A program made the position numbers and the translations under genes. Below, piece after piece: positions 17,095 through 26,676 of a stretch of 63,994 bases of DNA. The stretch covers positions 117,501 to 181,494 of the forward strand of contig JAHEDI010000001.1 in the NCBI GenBank assembly GCA_024641305.1. The letters are read 5' to 3'. The notes beneath the pieces were generated by a model. It was not told the origin of the DNA. It saw only the letters and a list, made by a program, of their open reading frames with translations, and did no database searches. This DNA comes from a bacterium (GTDB taxonomy: Bacteria; Actinomycetota; Acidimicrobiia; Spongiisociales; JAENVV01). Position 1 is the first letter of the stretch, and the number at the start of each line of letters is the position of its first letter.

Positions 17095-18300
17095 TTAGGA
17101 AACGCGATCAGGCACGTCGATGCGACTGATGAACATGCCGTCGGTACCTGTCAGGTGGGGGCCGAGCAACGTTCCGTTCCCCCAGCGGATGCCCGGCACG
17201 TTGTCTGGCGAGCGGGCAGGCAGATCTGAAACCTGGTCGATCGTTTCGAGAGCGGTAACGGTGCAAACCGAGTACAGAACCGTTCCCCCCGGCCGGGTGA
17301 TCCGCATGGCCTCCTGGATCATGGCCGCTTGAATCGCCGCCATCCGCCTGACATCAACTGCCTTCACGCGGAGTTTTATTTCGGGGCGTCTCCGAAGCGT
17401 CCCGAGTCCAGTGCAGGGGGCGTCAAGTAACACCGAGTCGAAGGAATGGTTCACAAAAGGAGACTTCCGACCGTCTGCCAGGACCCAGGTCCCCTCCCAT
17501 CCAGACGTACGCAGGCGCTTTCGTGCCCGATCGATGCGCCGCGGATGTGCATCGGCCAATATCAGCCGGCCCGGATCCTCCAACCGGTCAGACAGATGAA
17601 GCGCCTTGCCGCCAGGGGCAGCCGCCATGTCGAGAATCGGGCCCTGTCCTTCAAGCACAACCGATGAGCCCACCACAATCGAAGCAGCATCTTGAATCGC
17701 CCAGTCGGCGGAGTCCATATCCGTTCCAACCAGATAAGCTCCCGGAACATCTGAGACAGTCTGCAGGTCGCCGACCGGTACACCGTCGTGGCGCCGCCGG
17801 GCGACCGTCGCCGCCGGCTCAAGAGACGCTGCCATGAACGATCCAGTGACATCTTCGCCCCAGGCTTCGTCGAGCATCTGTAGGACCTCAGGGTCAAATC
17901 CGAACATCTCGACTCGATCTCCAGGAGTCGGATCGCCGAATCGTTCGATGGATCGGAGGAGACCGTTGACAAAACCTTTGGCCTTCGGACCGCCGATGGC
18001 GCCAGCCGCCTCGACAGCATCGTTTACCACCGCGTGAGCAGGCGAGTCCGTTTCGAGCAATTCGAATGCCCCCACCCTCAGTATGTCAAGGACGTTGGGA
18101 TCGATTCGGGGACGCTTCGAATATCCCCTGATAATCCTGTCGACGCGAACCATGTGTCGGAGGGTACCGAAGACGAGAAACCTCACGTGGCCCGCGTCGC
18201 GTGCCTCCAGATCCCTCGTCTCGGACTGAACGAGCACGTTCGAGTAGGCGCCTGATCGCATCACCCGGCCAACTATCTGAGCCGCCAGTGACCGATTCAT
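17095..18300 (-). CDS. rsmB: 16S rRNA m5C methyltransferase RsmB (Sun/Fmu)
   Basis: Methylates a cytosine of 16S rRNA (C967 in E. coli) using SAM. The N-terminal third is a NusB-like RNA-binding domain (about 1-130); the Rossmann methyltransferase follows with LDMAAAPGGKALHL, the LLDAPCTGLGTLRRRPEIK motif IV with one key cysteine, and LYSVCTV with the catalytic cysteine. The 401-residue length is normal. The ATG overlaps the fmt stop as ATGA. Confidence 0.93.
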   Translation of the reverse strand: MNRSLAAQIVGRVMRSGAYSNVLVQSETRDLEARDAGHVRFLVFGTLRHMVRVDRIIRGYSKRPRIDPNVLDILRVGAFELLETDSPAHAVVNDAVEAAGAIGGPKAKGFVNGLLRSIERFGDPTPGDRVEMFGFDPEVLQMLDEAWGEDVTGSFMAASLEPAATVARRRHDGVPVGDLQTVSDVPGAYLVGTDMDSADWAIQDAASIVVGSSVVLEGQGPILDMAAAPGGKALHLSDRLEDPGRLILADAHPRRIDRARKRLRTSGWEGTWVLADGRKSPFVNHSFDSVLLDAPCTGLGTLRRRPEIKLRVKAVDVRRMAAIQAAMIQEAMRITRPGGTVLYSVCTVTALETIDQVSDLPARSPDNVPGIRWGNGTLLGPHLTGTDGMFISRIDVPDRVS

Positions 18301-19211
18301 GTAAGCCGGCCGATATCAGCCTGATGACCGCGCGCCCATGCGGCGGCATCCATGACTGGTTTTCCAGCCGGCTGAACGCTCAGCAGAAGGACCGCGCCAT
18401 CCGCCGTGCCAACCCACAGTTGGCCCTCATGAACCAAGAGGTGGCCGGGTGACAGCGGCGGCCCGTCGGCGAGCCTGGCGTCAATGACCTTGAAACGATC
18501 ATCTCCCAGATAGGCGTGGGCGCCTGGCCTCGGTTGGAAAGCCCGAACTTTTCGCACGAATGATGCGGAGGGTTCCGTGAAACTGAGTCGACTTTCTGCG
18601 GTCGTCAGCTTGGACGCGTAGCTGGCCAGAGAATCATCCTGGCGAACCGCCTGGATCCGGCCGTCCGTCCAGGCAGCCAAGGTCTTGCTGAGCAGACGAG
18701 CCCCGACCTCGGCCAATCGGGTGGTGAGCTCGCCGGCAGACTCCGTGTCGGCGATTGGGGCGACTTCGGACGAAATAATGGCACCGGTATCGAGGCCGGC
18801 GTCCATCGCCATAATCGACACGCCTGTCTTGATTTCACCGGCCAGGATGGCTCGCTCAACCGGAGCGGCCCCGCGCCAGTGCGGAAGCAACGAGAAGTGA
18901 ACATTCACCAATCCAGCAGCCGGATAGACGAGTACGTCCTCAGGAAGAATCATGCCGTAGGCAACGACAACCCCCACATCAAGCGACCCGAGGCCGGTGA
19001 GGATGTCATAGATCTCGGTTCGCCGCGCCGGCTTGAAAACCGGGATGGCCAGTTCGCCGGCCGCCCTCGCAACTGACGATGGAATGAGCTTGTTGGACCT
19101 TCCTCTCGCAGCATCGGGGCGGGTTATCACCCCGAGTACTTGTGAGATCTCAGCTAGGGCGTGCAGCGAGGGAATCGCCGCATCTGGCGTTCCAAAGAAG
19201 ACCGTTCGCAT
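18297..19211 (-). CDS. fmt: Methionyl-tRNA formyltransferase
   Basis: Formylates initiator Met-tRNA. The 304-residue protein starts with MRTVFFGTPDAAIPSLHAL, has the catalytic region NVHFSLLPHWRGAAPVERAI (His and preceding Asn) and DTGAIIS, then a C-terminal OB-fold tRNA-binding domain (about 205-304). It lies 5 bases after def, the partner that removes the formyl group from finished proteins. Confidence 0.95.
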   Translation of the reverse strand: MRTVFFGTPDAAIPSLHALAEISQVLGVITRPDAARGRSNKLIPSSVARAAGELAIPVFKPARRTEIYDILTGLGSLDVGVVVAYGMILPEDVLVYPAAGLVNVHFSLLPHWRGAAPVERAILAGEIKTGVSIMAMDAGLDTGAIISSEVAPIADTESAGELTTRLAEVGARLLSKTLAAWTDGRIQAVRQDDSLASYASKLTTAESRLSFTEPSASFVRKVRAFQPRPGAHAYLGDDRFKVIDARLADGPPLSPGHLLVHEGQLWVGTADGAVLLLSVQPAGKPVMDAAAWARGHQADIGRLT

Positions 19212-19216
19212 CCGAC

Positions 19217-19780
19217 CTATCCGAGTTCAAGGGCGTCGTTGCGCAGGTCACGAAGGGCTTGCTTCCTGGTGGCTCGATCGAGACGCTCGAGCAGAAGGAC
19301 TCCATTGAGATGGTCGACTTCGTGTTGGAGTACCCGACCAAGCAGGTCATCTCCGGCGTATTCGACCTCGTTCCCGTCAAGATCCAGACCCCTGGCCCAG
19401 GCAAAGGCGGGGCGCTCAATAGGCCAGAAGTACCCGGGGACTGACAAGCACCCCTCATCAAAGAGCCACAACTCGTCAGGTTCGTATTCGTCCATCGGAG
19501 GCTGCTCTCCGGTTTCGGAGACATCGACAAGCACCGGGTTGATCAACTCTTTGGGCCCAAAACCGGCGTCGAACACCACCACCCGGCGAGCCACACCAAT
19601 CTGGGGAGCGGCTAGGCCCACCCCGGGCGCGTCGTACATGGTCTCAATCATGTCCGCCACGAGTGTGGCGAGTTGCCCGTCAATCTCCGTGACGGGCGCG
19701 CACGACATCCTCAAGACTGGATCACCAAAAGTTCGAATTGGATAAATTGCCACAGCGACAGGGAGGATAGTCGCCGTCAT
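19217..19780 (-). CDS. def: Peptide deformylase
   Basis: Metalloenzyme that removes N-formyl from nascent proteins. Motif 1 GVGLAAPQIG, motif 2 DEGCLSVPGY and motif 3 LQHEVDHLNG carry the Cys and two His metal ligands and the catalytic Glu. At 187 residues it is standard. The first 12 residues ([12 protein letters not shown]) precede the usual start YPIRTFGDPVLR and may include extra residues, but the ATG overlaps the priA stop as ATGA, which supports the start used. Confidence 0.95.
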   Translation of the reverse strand: MTATILPVAVAIYPIRTFGDPVLRMSCAPVTEIDGQLATLVADMIETMYDAPGVGLAAPQIGVARRVVVFDAGFGPKELINPVLVDVSETGEQPPMDEYEPDELWLFDEGCLSVPGYFWPIERPAFAWARGLDLDGNEVEYAGDDLLGRVLQHEVDHLNGVLLLERLDRATRKQALRDLRNDALELG

Positions 19781-21528
19781 AGGTCGATCGGATCGACATC
19801 TACGCGCACATTTGCCCCGGCATCTCGCATCTCGCCGACGATGCCCCGGAGAACCTGGCGCGCCTTGCTTAAGTCATCACCCTGGACCAACCATCTTGTT
19901 CGACTTCCAGCCTCGGCAGGACCGAGCACCATGGCAGGGATCTCTGAGCGGATCCGCTCAGCCGCCCACGACGGCGAGCCACCAACCTCAATAACAATCA
20001 GCTCTCCGTAGGGCGGGTAGCCCAGTTTCGATCGCCCGACCAGTTCTTGTTCCAAAAACGGCAGCGGGTCCGCCCGCCGCAGGGCACCGAAAATCGGATG
20101 TGACGGTTGGGACGTCTGCAACACGAGGCGGCTCCCGTTTTCACGGCTCACTTTGCTCCCCAACCGGGCGAACAATCGGAGTGCATCTTCCTGGGCTCGA
20201 TAGTTGGTCCCGAAAATCATGCCATCGGCATCGACCACTACCCCGAGACCCACCTCAGAGATCCCAACCAGGTCCCGTTCGGTCCCGACCGTTATCGTCT
20301 TCCCACTGCCCGCCGCACCAACTGATTGAGCGAAGCGGCCAACTTCGTCGACGATACGCCCGATTCCGGATCCAAGCGGTTCAAAACGTCTCCGCCCACA
20401 CGTCGAACACGGACCGAGGTCCCGCCCGCACCGCTGACACGTCCCGGCCTGGTTGGTAGCCGCCCCGCAACCGTCACAGCGACGGAGCGCCTTGCATGCC
20501 ACGCATCGAAACGCCGGCGCGTACCCCTTCCTGCCGACGAGAACAAAGACAGATCGTTGACGGTTGGCCGCCCCGGCGATAGCCACTCGCACCCGACTCG
20601 AAATAAGGCCCCCGCCTGGCGGTTCCTCCGTCCGATCGACCACTTCCACCGCTGACCACAAGCGTTGCTGATCGGGCCGCACCGTCCGAACCCCGGCCGC
20701 CATGGCCTCGGTCGTCGGCGCGACTCCTGTCATGACAAACGCAAACCCCTCTACACGTGAACGGGCTCTCAGCACGTCCCGCGTGTGGAGGGTGGGCGTC
20801 TGGCGGGCTTTGTGTGATCGTCGGCCCTCATCTACGACTATGGCCAAGCCCAGTTTGGCGATCGGCCACAACGCGATCCGTTCTGTTCCAACCACAATCG
20901 AGCCGGGGCGAGTTGCCATACGCGACCAAGCCGTGGTTACCGATGCGTCGGACATATCCGGACTCACCGAAATCAGTCGGTCCGGGGCGATCATCTCGAT
21001 CCGCTTCGATATCGATCGCACTTCTGCAGCCGTTGGTACAGCCAGGAGTACGGACCGGCCGGTGGCGGCCACTGCGCCAGCCAATCGCGTCAGGTCGTCA
21101 ACTCCCCCGCCCAGCACGAACCACCCCGGCGACCGTCGGCCAGACGTGGCTGCCGCCTCGATCTCACTCAGGACGGTCTTGGGTGCTTCAATCCTCTGGT
21201 AGTGCTTCTCGGGAGGTGCCTTGGGAAGATTCGGCGGAGCCGTACGGGCAAGGAGGGTCGCCAAGGGGGCCACATAGTGGGCGGCCGCCCAACGCACCGA
21301 CTCAAGCGAGCGCTCATCAAAGAGTCGTATCGGGCTCGAAAGCGCCAGCACCGGCTTCAGTCGGTCGGGATCCTCGTCCTCGAGCCCAACCACGTAGCCG
21401 CGAACTCGCCGGCCCGAAAGTGGCACCCGAACGAGCGAACCAACCTGGAGCACATGATCCGCCAGAGCATATCGAAATCCTTTGTCGACCGCGAATGAAG
21501 CAACCGCCGGGACGACAAGCGCTCTCAG
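19777..21528 (-). CDS. priA: Helicase-dead primosomal protein N' (PriA), likely CUG start
   Basis: Replication restart factor that recognises stalled forks. Zinc-binding cysteine pairs (CVAC, CDGC, CQRC, CSTC) at about 342-377 and the C-terminal domain with [15 protein letters not shown] identify PriA. The helicase motifs are gone: the Walker A position reads VLGGGVDDL (about 138-146) and motif II reads VVDEG (231-235). This matches actinobacterial PriA, which is known to lack helicase motifs. The N-terminal DNA-binding strand [20 protein letters not shown] lies upstream of the first GTG (21453). The only codon that can include it is CTG at 21528, giving a CTGA overlap with the metK stop and 583 residues. 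Confidence 0.88.
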   Translation of the reverse strand: MRALVVPAVASFAVDKGFRYALADHVLQVGSLVRVPLSGRRVRGYVVGLEDEDPDRLKPVLALSSPIRLFDERSLESVRWAAAHYVAPLATLLARTAPPNLPKAPPEKHYQRIEAPKTVLSEIEAAATSGRRSPGWFVLGGGVDDLTRLAGAVAATGRSVLLAVPTAAEVRSISKRIEMIAPDRLISVSPDMSDASVTTAWSRMATRPGSIVVGTERIALWPIAKLGLAIVVDEGRRSHKARQTPTLHTRDVLRARSRVEGFAFVMTGVAPTTEAMAAGVRTVRPDQQRLWSAVEVVDRTEEPPGGGLISSRVRVAIAGAANRQRSVFVLVGRKGYAPAFRCVACKALRRCDGCGAATNQAGTCQRCGRDLGPCSTCGRRRFEPLGSGIGRIVDEVGRFAQSVGAAGSGKTITVGTERDLVGISEVGLGVVVDADGMIFGTNYRAQEDALRLFARLGSKVSRENGSRLVLQTSQPSHPIFGALRRADPLPFLEQELVGRSKLGYPPYGELIVIEVGGSPSWAAERIRSEIPAMVLGPAEAGSRTRWLVQGDDLSKARQVLRGIVGEMRDAGANVRVDVDPIDL

Positions 21529-22682
21529 AGTGCTGCCGCCGCCCTGGCTAGCTCATCGGCGGCATCGGTCAGTTCCCAGGTGAATCCCGGCCGACCGAAG
21601 TGCCCGTAGGCGGCGGTTTCAAGAAAGCCTGGCTGGGTCAACTTCAGACGGTCGATGATGGCGGAGGGCCGGAAGTCGAAAAAGTCGGCGACCAGTCCCT
21701 CAAGTTTGGTCGGATTGACGGTCGACGTCCCGTGGGCGTCGACGAGCAGCGAGAACGGCTCTGAGCGGCCGATGGCGTACGACACCTGAATCTCGCACTC
21801 GGTCGCCAGACCGGCAGCCACCACCGTCTTAGCGGCATTACGGGCTCCGTAGGCGGCAGATCGATCGACCTTGGAAGCGTCCTTCCCGGAGAAAGCCCCA
21901 CCTCCGTGCCGGGCGTACCCACCATACGTATCCACGATGATCTTGCGGCCGGTCAGGCCAGTGTCACCGTGAGGTCCTCCAGTAACGAACCGGCCGGTCG
22001 GATTGATCAATATGCGCGGTTCATCGAGAAGATCTTCCGGGATCACCTGCATGATGACATGGCGGTAGAGGTCATCAAACATCTCCTCAGAGGACTGGAT
22101 GCTCTCATCGTGTTGGGTGGAGATGAGGATGTCGGTAACTCTGATCGGCCGTTTATCGGCATACTCGACCGTGACCTGGGTTTTGCCATCCGGACGCAGA
22201 TACCCGAGCGTCTCGTCTTTGCGGATTTGAGCGAGGCGCTCGGCCAAACGATGAGCGAGAGAAATCGGCAACGGCATCAGCTCCGGCGTCTGGTCGACCG
22301 CATATCCAAACATCAATCCTTGATCCCCGGCTCCGAGCTCACCGTTTTCGGGGTCACCTTGATCGACCCCCATCTCGATATCAGGGCTCTGAGTGTGGGC
22401 CACGACTTGAACCTCGACCGTGTCGGCGCTGAAGTGGGGGTCTTGCGTGTACCCGATGTTACGGATCGTCTGACGGGCCAGGCCTTCGAAATCGATCGGA
22501 GTCGCCGCCCGGAGCTCACCCGCCACGACCACGAGACCGGTAGTCACCAACGTTTCGCAGGCAACCCGAGCATTTGGATCAACCGAAAGAGCGGAATCGA
22601 GAACGGCATCAGAGATCTGGTCCGCTACCTTGTCGGGGTGCCCTTCGGTTACCGACTCTGAAGTGAAATACCATTCGCGCAT
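21525..22682 (-). CDS. metK: S-adenosylmethionine synthetase
   Basis: Makes SAM from methionine and ATP. The 385-residue protein has the normal start [30 protein letters not shown] in the central domain, and [19 protein letters not shown] in the P-loop-like motif. The ATG at 22682 is the family start; upstream open frame is spurious. It lies 26 bases after coaBC, so there is no room for a SAM riboswitch. It is probably part of the long pyrR-to-rpe transcription unit. Confidence 0.96.
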   Translation of the reverse strand: MREWYFTSESVTEGHPDKVADQISDAVLDSALSVDPNARVACETLVTTGLVVVAGELRAATPIDFEGLARQTIRNIGYTQDPHFSADTVEVQVVAHTQSPDIEMGVDQGDPENGELGAGDQGLMFGYAVDQTPELMPLPISLAHRLAERLAQIRKDETLGYLRPDGKTQVTVEYADKRPIRVTDILISTQHDESIQSSEEMFDDLYRHVIMQVIPEDLLDEPRILINPTGRFVTGGPHGDTGLTGRKIIVDTYGGYARHGGGAFSGKDASKVDRSAAYGARNAAKTVVAAGLATECEIQVSYAIGRSEPFSLLVDAHGTSTVNPTKLEGLVADFFDFRPSAIIDRLKLTQPGFLETAAYGHFGRPGFTWELTDAADELARAAAAL

Positions 22683-22708
22683 GGAGCGAGTATAAGACGC
22701 TCGGCGCG

Positions 22709-23908
22709 TCAGTTGGCAACTACCCCGCCACCGCCGATAGCAGGCAACCGGCTGGCGACGAGCGCCATCAACCGATCGGCAATCTCCGATTTTGTGGAAA
22801 AGCCCCAATCATCTTCGGTTCCGTCCGGCCACATCAGGGTCACTTCGTTGGTATCGGTCCCAAATCCTCGCTCAGGCGCCGAGACATCGTTGGCCACCAG
22901 AAGATCCGTGCCATAGGACAGGGCCTTTCGCTTCGCCTCCTCGAGAGACCCGGTTTGAGCAGCGAATCCTACGACAAACGGTTTGGGCTCCATCGAAACC
23001 ACCCCGGCCAAGACATTCGGCGTTTCGGTGAGCTTGATCTGTGGTGCCCCATCGGCCCTCCGCATTTTGACGTCGGCAACCGCCACTGGCCGGAAATCGG
23101 CCACGGCGGCGGCCAGGATCACACAATCGGCCCCGGCTGACGCCCGCCAGGTAGCATCGGCCATCTCAAGGGCAGACTCCACCTGAACCCGCTCGATGAC
23201 CGCCGGAGTCACCAAACTCGATGTCGTAACCAGGGTTACTCCGGCACCCAACCGGGCTGCCGCTTGGGCGATGGCGTGTCCCATCTTGCCGGACGATCGG
23301 TTGCCGATATACCGAACCGGGTCGATCGCCTCGCGAGTTCCACCGGCCGTCACCACGACCCGTTTCCCAATCAGGGATTGATCAGACAGCAGGCAGCTGG
23401 CGACAAAGGCGATGTCCTCTGGCTCGGCCATCCGGCCATACCCAATATCTCCGCCCGCCAATTCACCGGATTCGGGACCCACCAGTGTGTGACCGGCCCG
23501 GCGGAGTTGATCGATCGTGTGGACAGTCCCGGGATGCATCCACATTTCGGTGTGCATCGCCGGGGCCAACAACAGCGGTGCCTCAGACGCCAGGACCGTT
23601 GATGCCAGGGCATCGCCGCTGATTCCGTAGGCGATCTTGGCCAGGGAATGGGCAGTAGCCGGCGCAACGACAATGAGCTCTGCCCATTGGCCCAATTCGG
23701 TGTGGGGGCTGATTCCGCCGAACAGATCAACAAGAACGGCCTGTTTGGTTATCGCTGCAAAGGTTTGGGCGCCAACGAACTGCTGGGCACTCTTGGTCAT
23801 GACCACGCGAACATCGGCCCCTTGTTCAAGGAGCCGACGAGCGAGATAGGCTGACTTGTATGCGGCAACGCCGCCGGACACGCCGAGAACGATCCGGCGG
23901 CCCTGCAT
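22709..23908 (-). CDS. coaBC: Phosphopantothenoylcysteine synthetase/decarboxylase
   Basis: Bifunctional coenzyme A enzyme. The N-terminal flavoprotein decarboxylase CoaC (about 1-185) has [20 protein letters not shown] and PAMHTEMW, where other lineages often have PxMNxxMW. The C-terminal CoaB (about 190-399) has [31 protein letters not shown] and the later DLLVANDVS motif. With ATG at 23908 it is 399 residues. It starts 4 bases after rpoZ. Confidence 0.95.
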   Translation of the reverse strand: MQGRRIVLGVSGGVAAYKSAYLARRLLEQGADVRVVMTKSAQQFVGAQTFAAITKQAVLVDLFGGISPHTELGQWAELIVVAPATAHSLAKIAYGISGDALASTVLASEAPLLLAPAMHTEMWMHPGTVHTIDQLRRAGHTLVGPESGELAGGDIGYGRMAEPEDIAFVASCLLSDQSLIGKRVVVTAGGTREAIDPVRYIGNRSSGKMGHAIAQAAARLGAGVTLVTTSSLVTPAVIERVQVESALEMADATWRASAGADCVILAAAVADFRPVAVADVKMRRADGAPQIKLTETPNVLAGVVSMEPKPFVVGFAAQTGSLEEAKRKALSYGTDLLVANDVSAPERGFGTDTNEVTLMWPDGTEDDWGFSTKSEIADRLMALVASRLPAIGGGGVVAN

Positions 23909-23912
23909 GGTT

Positions 23913-24146
23913 CTAGGCTTCGTCGTAGTCGAAGACAACCTTTTCGGCGGCAATCTCCTCAAACGAGATCGTCAGCGGCTTCCGACTCAACGAATGAACC
24001 TGCGGCGGCACATAGTGGCCTATGCCGCCACCCAACTCGTTGTAATAGGCATTGATCTGGCGGGCCCGGCGAGAAGCCAGTACGACGAGGTTGAAACGGC
24101 CACCGGCCAGCTGCAAACCTTCTTCGATTGCGGTATTAGCGCTCAT
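23913..24146 (-). CDS. rpoZ: RNA polymerase omega subunit
   Basis: Small subunit that helps assemble RNA polymerase around beta prime. The 77-residue sequence has the omega core: RFNLVVLASRRARQINAYYN. C-terminal residues SRKPLTISFEEIAAEKV match actinobacterial omega. The gmk-rpoZ-coaBC order is conserved widely. The start overlaps the gmk stop in ATGA. Confidence 0.94.
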   Translation of the reverse strand: MSANTAIEEGLQLAGGRFNLVVLASRRARQINAYYNELGGGIGHYVPPQVHSLSRKPLTISFEEIAAEKVVFDYDEA

Positions 24147-24709
24147 TGTGTCCCTTGTTCGTGCTTGACAAGTATATCGAGTATCTCGTTGGTTACCGCA
24201 TCGACGTCACGATTGATCACAACGTAGTCATAGGTACCCCGCGCCTGTTCCACTTGTTCGGCGGCGACCGACAGTCGAGCAGCGATATCTGGCTCGGTCG
24301 TGTCACCCCGACTCCGAAGCCGCCGTTCGAGTTCGGCAGGTGAGGGCGGCGCAATAAAGATCAACAGTGCTTCTGGCCAGGAATGCCGAACCTGCATGGC
24401 ACCGTGATTCTCTATGTCAAGAAGGACATCGTTGCCCGCTTGCAGGGCTTTTACCACAGGCCCGCGCGGAGTGCCGTAGTACTTGCCGGCATATTCGGCC
24501 CACTCAAGGAGTTCACCGTTCTCGATCATCTCTTGGAAGCGGTCAGTGGCGATGAAGTGATAATCGATATCTTCCGTTTCGTCGGGCCGTCGATGTCGAG
24601 TGGTTACCGACACAGAAAAATGGAACTTGCGACGTTCGCGAATTTCGGCAACGACTGTGCTTTTACCAACGCCGGAAGGTCCTGAGATAACCAAGAGGAC
24701 TCCGGACAT
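24143..24709 (-). CDS. gmk: Guanylate kinase
   Basis: Phosphorylates GMP to GDP. The P-loop ISGPSGVGKSTV (about 8-19), FSVSVTTRHRRPDE GMP-binding motif, the EYAGKYYGTPRGPV segment and DIENHGAMQVR (normally DID/DIEvqGa) are all present. At 188 residues it is standard size. It follows mihF by 6 bases. Confidence 0.95.
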   Translation of the reverse strand: MSGVLLVISGPSGVGKSTVVAEIRERRKFHFSVSVTTRHRRPDETEDIDYHFIATDRFQEMIENGELLEWAEYAGKYYGTPRGPVVKALQAGNDVLLDIENHGAMQVRHSWPEALLIFIAPPSPAELERRLRSRGDTTEPDIAARLSVAAEQVEQARGTYDYVVINRDVDAVTNEILDILVKHEQGTQ

Positions 24710-24715
24710 CTGGCG

Positions 24716-25027
24716 CTATGCGAGCCGCTCGAGGAGTGCCTCGCGCTGCCGATCGCCAAGTCCGCGTAAGCGCCGGTTGTCAGCGATCTGGAGTTCTTCC
24801 ATCAATCGCTTCGTCTTGACCTTTCCCATTCCGGGAAGCGAGGGAAGAACTGATGCGATCTTCATGCCGGCGTACATCTCGTCTTCGTCGGCCCTGGCCA
24901 GTAGCTCGCTGAAGCTGAGCGAGCCCATTTTGAGAAGCTCTTTCGTCTCAGCACGAACCCTCCGAACCTCACCGGCCTTCGCCAGTGCGGCCTGGCGTTG
25001 TTCCTGAGTCATTTCTGGTGGGGTCAT
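24716..25027 (-). CDS. mihF: Actinobacterial integration host factor
   Basis: Nucleoid protein that binds and bends DNA; unrelated in fold to enteric IHF/HU. The 103-residue sequence carries the family signature AALAKAGEVRRVRAETKELLK, then SVLPSLPGMGKVKTKRLMEEL (helix-two turns-helix) and RRLRGLGDRQREALL. This family is limited to Actinobacteria and is one of the best lineage markers in the window. It lies between pyrF and gmk, as in Mycobacterium. Confidence 0.94.
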   Translation of the reverse strand: MTPPEMTQEQRQAALAKAGEVRRVRAETKELLKMGSLSFSELLARADEDEMYAGMKIASVLPSLPGMGKVKTKRLMEELQIADNRRLRGLGDRQREALLERLA

Positions 25028-25030
25028 CGC

Positions 25031-25768
25031 TTATTCCTCCCGATCCAAGTCGCTACGAGCGTACACGACCGCATCAGTCTGCAACGATTCATTGATCAAC
25101 TCGGCAGCTCGACGGGGATCGGCAGCCCGGGTGATCGCCCTTCCGATAACCAGCCAATCGGCCCCTCGCGAAATCGCCTCTTGCGGAGTTGCGACCCGCT
25201 TCTGATCGTCGGCGCCGATTCCCTGCGGACGAATGCCTGGTGTCACTCGTAGGAGCGACGGGGCAACGCTGGCGATGACACCGAGTTCCTTCACCGAGCA
25301 GATCACGCCTTCTGCGCCATGGGCGGCGGCCAGCCTGGCAAGGCGCGATGACTGTTTACCCGGCGTTCCGGCCACGCCGGTCATGGAAAGGTCAGTGTCG
25401 GTGAGGCTGGTCAACACCGTGACCGCCAACACCCCGGCCCGGCCGGCTCGGGCCCCTTCTGCCAGACCCTCGGCAGCTGCTTCCAGCTGGGCAGCCCCAC
25501 CCGATGCATGGACCGTAACCCAGCGAGCGCCTGCCCGGCCGATCTGGCGGGCAGCCCGATGGACCGTGGTCGGAATATCGTGAAGTTTGGCATCGACAAA
25601 AACCGGCTTTCCGAGGCGTACCAGCGCACCTATCGTTCCGGGACCGGGACCCATGAGCAGCTCCAGTCCGATCTTGAAGCCGCCGACAGCCGGCTCGAGG
25701 GCAGCCGCCAGCCGAACGGCTTCCTCGGCTGAATCGAGGTCAAGGGCCACGAGAATCGGAGACGTCAC
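25031..25768 (-). CDS. pyrF: Orotidine 5'-phosphate decarboxylase
   Basis: Last step of UMP synthesis. The catalytic Lys-Asp array DAKLHDIPTTV is at residues 59-69, with FKIGLELLMGPG upstream and TPGIRPQG and VIGRAITRAADP as phosphate-binding loops. This is the short type-1 TIM barrel (245 residues) rather than the type-2 protein of mycobacteria. The start overlaps the pyrD stop by ATGA. Confidence 0.95.
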   Translation of the reverse strand: MTSPILVALDLDSAEEAVRLAAALEPAVGGFKIGLELLMGPGPGTIGALVRLGKPVFVDAKLHDIPTTVHRAARQIGRAGARWVTVHASGGAAQLEAAAEGLAEGARAGRAGVLAVTVLTSLTDTDLSMTGVAGTPGKQSSRLARLAAAHGAEGVICSVKELGVIASVAPSLLRVTPGIRPQGIGADDQKRVATPQEAISRGADWLVIGRAITRAADPRRAAELINESLQTDAVVYARSDLDREE

Positions 25769-26676
25769 GCGGCAACTCCAATCAGGTCTCGAACGTCGGA
25801 AACCTCGTGTCGTTCACACCATCGCTCCATCTGCGTAAGCACTCTCCTCCCGATCTTGGGCGAACCAAAGTGGGCCGTACCGATCCCAACCGCATGGGCG
25901 CCGGCCATGATGAACTCGATGGCATCCTCGCCGGTCTGGACTCCCCCCAAACCAAGGATCGGGATAGTCGGATCCGCCTGGCGCACCTCCAGGACACAAC
26001 GCATGGCAATCGGCTTGATGGCAACGCCCGAATACCCGCCGATCCCTGCCGATAGCCTCGGTGCCCTTCTTTCGATGTCGATAGCCGCCCCCCAGACCGT
26101 GTTGGCGACCGTGACCCAATCGGCGCCCGATTCGGCAGCCGCTACGGCAATTTCGCCAACATCGATGGCGTTGGGACTCAGTTTGGCGCCAACCGGGACT
26201 GTCACGGCCTTTCGTACGGCTCCTATCACCGCGGCTGTGGCGATCGGATCGAGCGCGAACATTCCTTTCCCCTCCAGGTTGGGGCAGGAAAGATTGACCT
26301 CGATGGCAACAATGTCTGCCGAGGCCATGGCTACTGCCACGGTCACATACTCTTCGATGGTGTAGCCGACCGCCGAACCGATGATTCCGACGCCGAGGCC
26401 GCCAAGACGTGGGCCGATTTCTGCGAGCCAGGCGTCAATGCCGGGATTCTGGATCCCGATGGCGTTCAACATCCCTGCCTCTGTCGGGGCAACCCGCGGA
26501 GCTGCGCGACCCGGCCAGGGAACTGCCGACACCGACTTGGCGGTCGCACACCCATAGGCGGTCAGATCGGTAACCGCGGCGAATTCAACCACCGAACCGA
26601 TCGTCCCGGAGGCGGCAATCAGGGGGGTGCGCAACGCCAGGGAGCCGAGGGTGGTGGCGAGAGAGGGCTTGGTCAC
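25765..26676 (-). CDS. pyrD: Dihydroorotate dehydrogenase, class 1B type catalytic subunit
   Basis: Oxidises dihydroorotate to orotate with FMN. The 303-residue soluble protein has a class 1 cysteine base in NLSCPN (C131), the FMN region GTIGSVVEF and AKSVS, substrate-binding NAIGIQNPG, and [20 protein letters not shown]. Class 1B enzymes normally pair with the iron-sulfur flavoprotein PyrK, but carB follows directly upstream and no pyrK occurs in the window. There is no N-terminal membrane extension, so it is not class 2. It overlaps carB and pyrF by 4 bases each. Confidence 0.93.
   Translation of the reverse strand: MTKPSLATTLGSLALRTPLIAASGTIGSVVEFAAVTDLTAYGCATAKSVSAVPWPGRAAPRVAPTEAGMLNAIGIQNPGIDAWLAEIGPRLGGLGVGIIGSAVGYTIEEYVTVAVAMASADIVAIEVNLSCPNLEGKGMFALDPIATAAVIGAVRKAVTVPVGAKLSPNAIDVGEIAVAAAESGADWVTVANTVWGAAIDIERRAPRLSAGIGGYSGVAIKPIAMRCVLEVRQADPTIPILGLGGVQTGEDAIEFIMAGAHAVGIGTAHFGSPKIGRRVLTQMERWCERHEVSDVRDLIGVAA

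Noticed and set aside
22683-22708. SAM riboswitch upstream of metK
   Set aside because: The gap is 26 bases, far too short.
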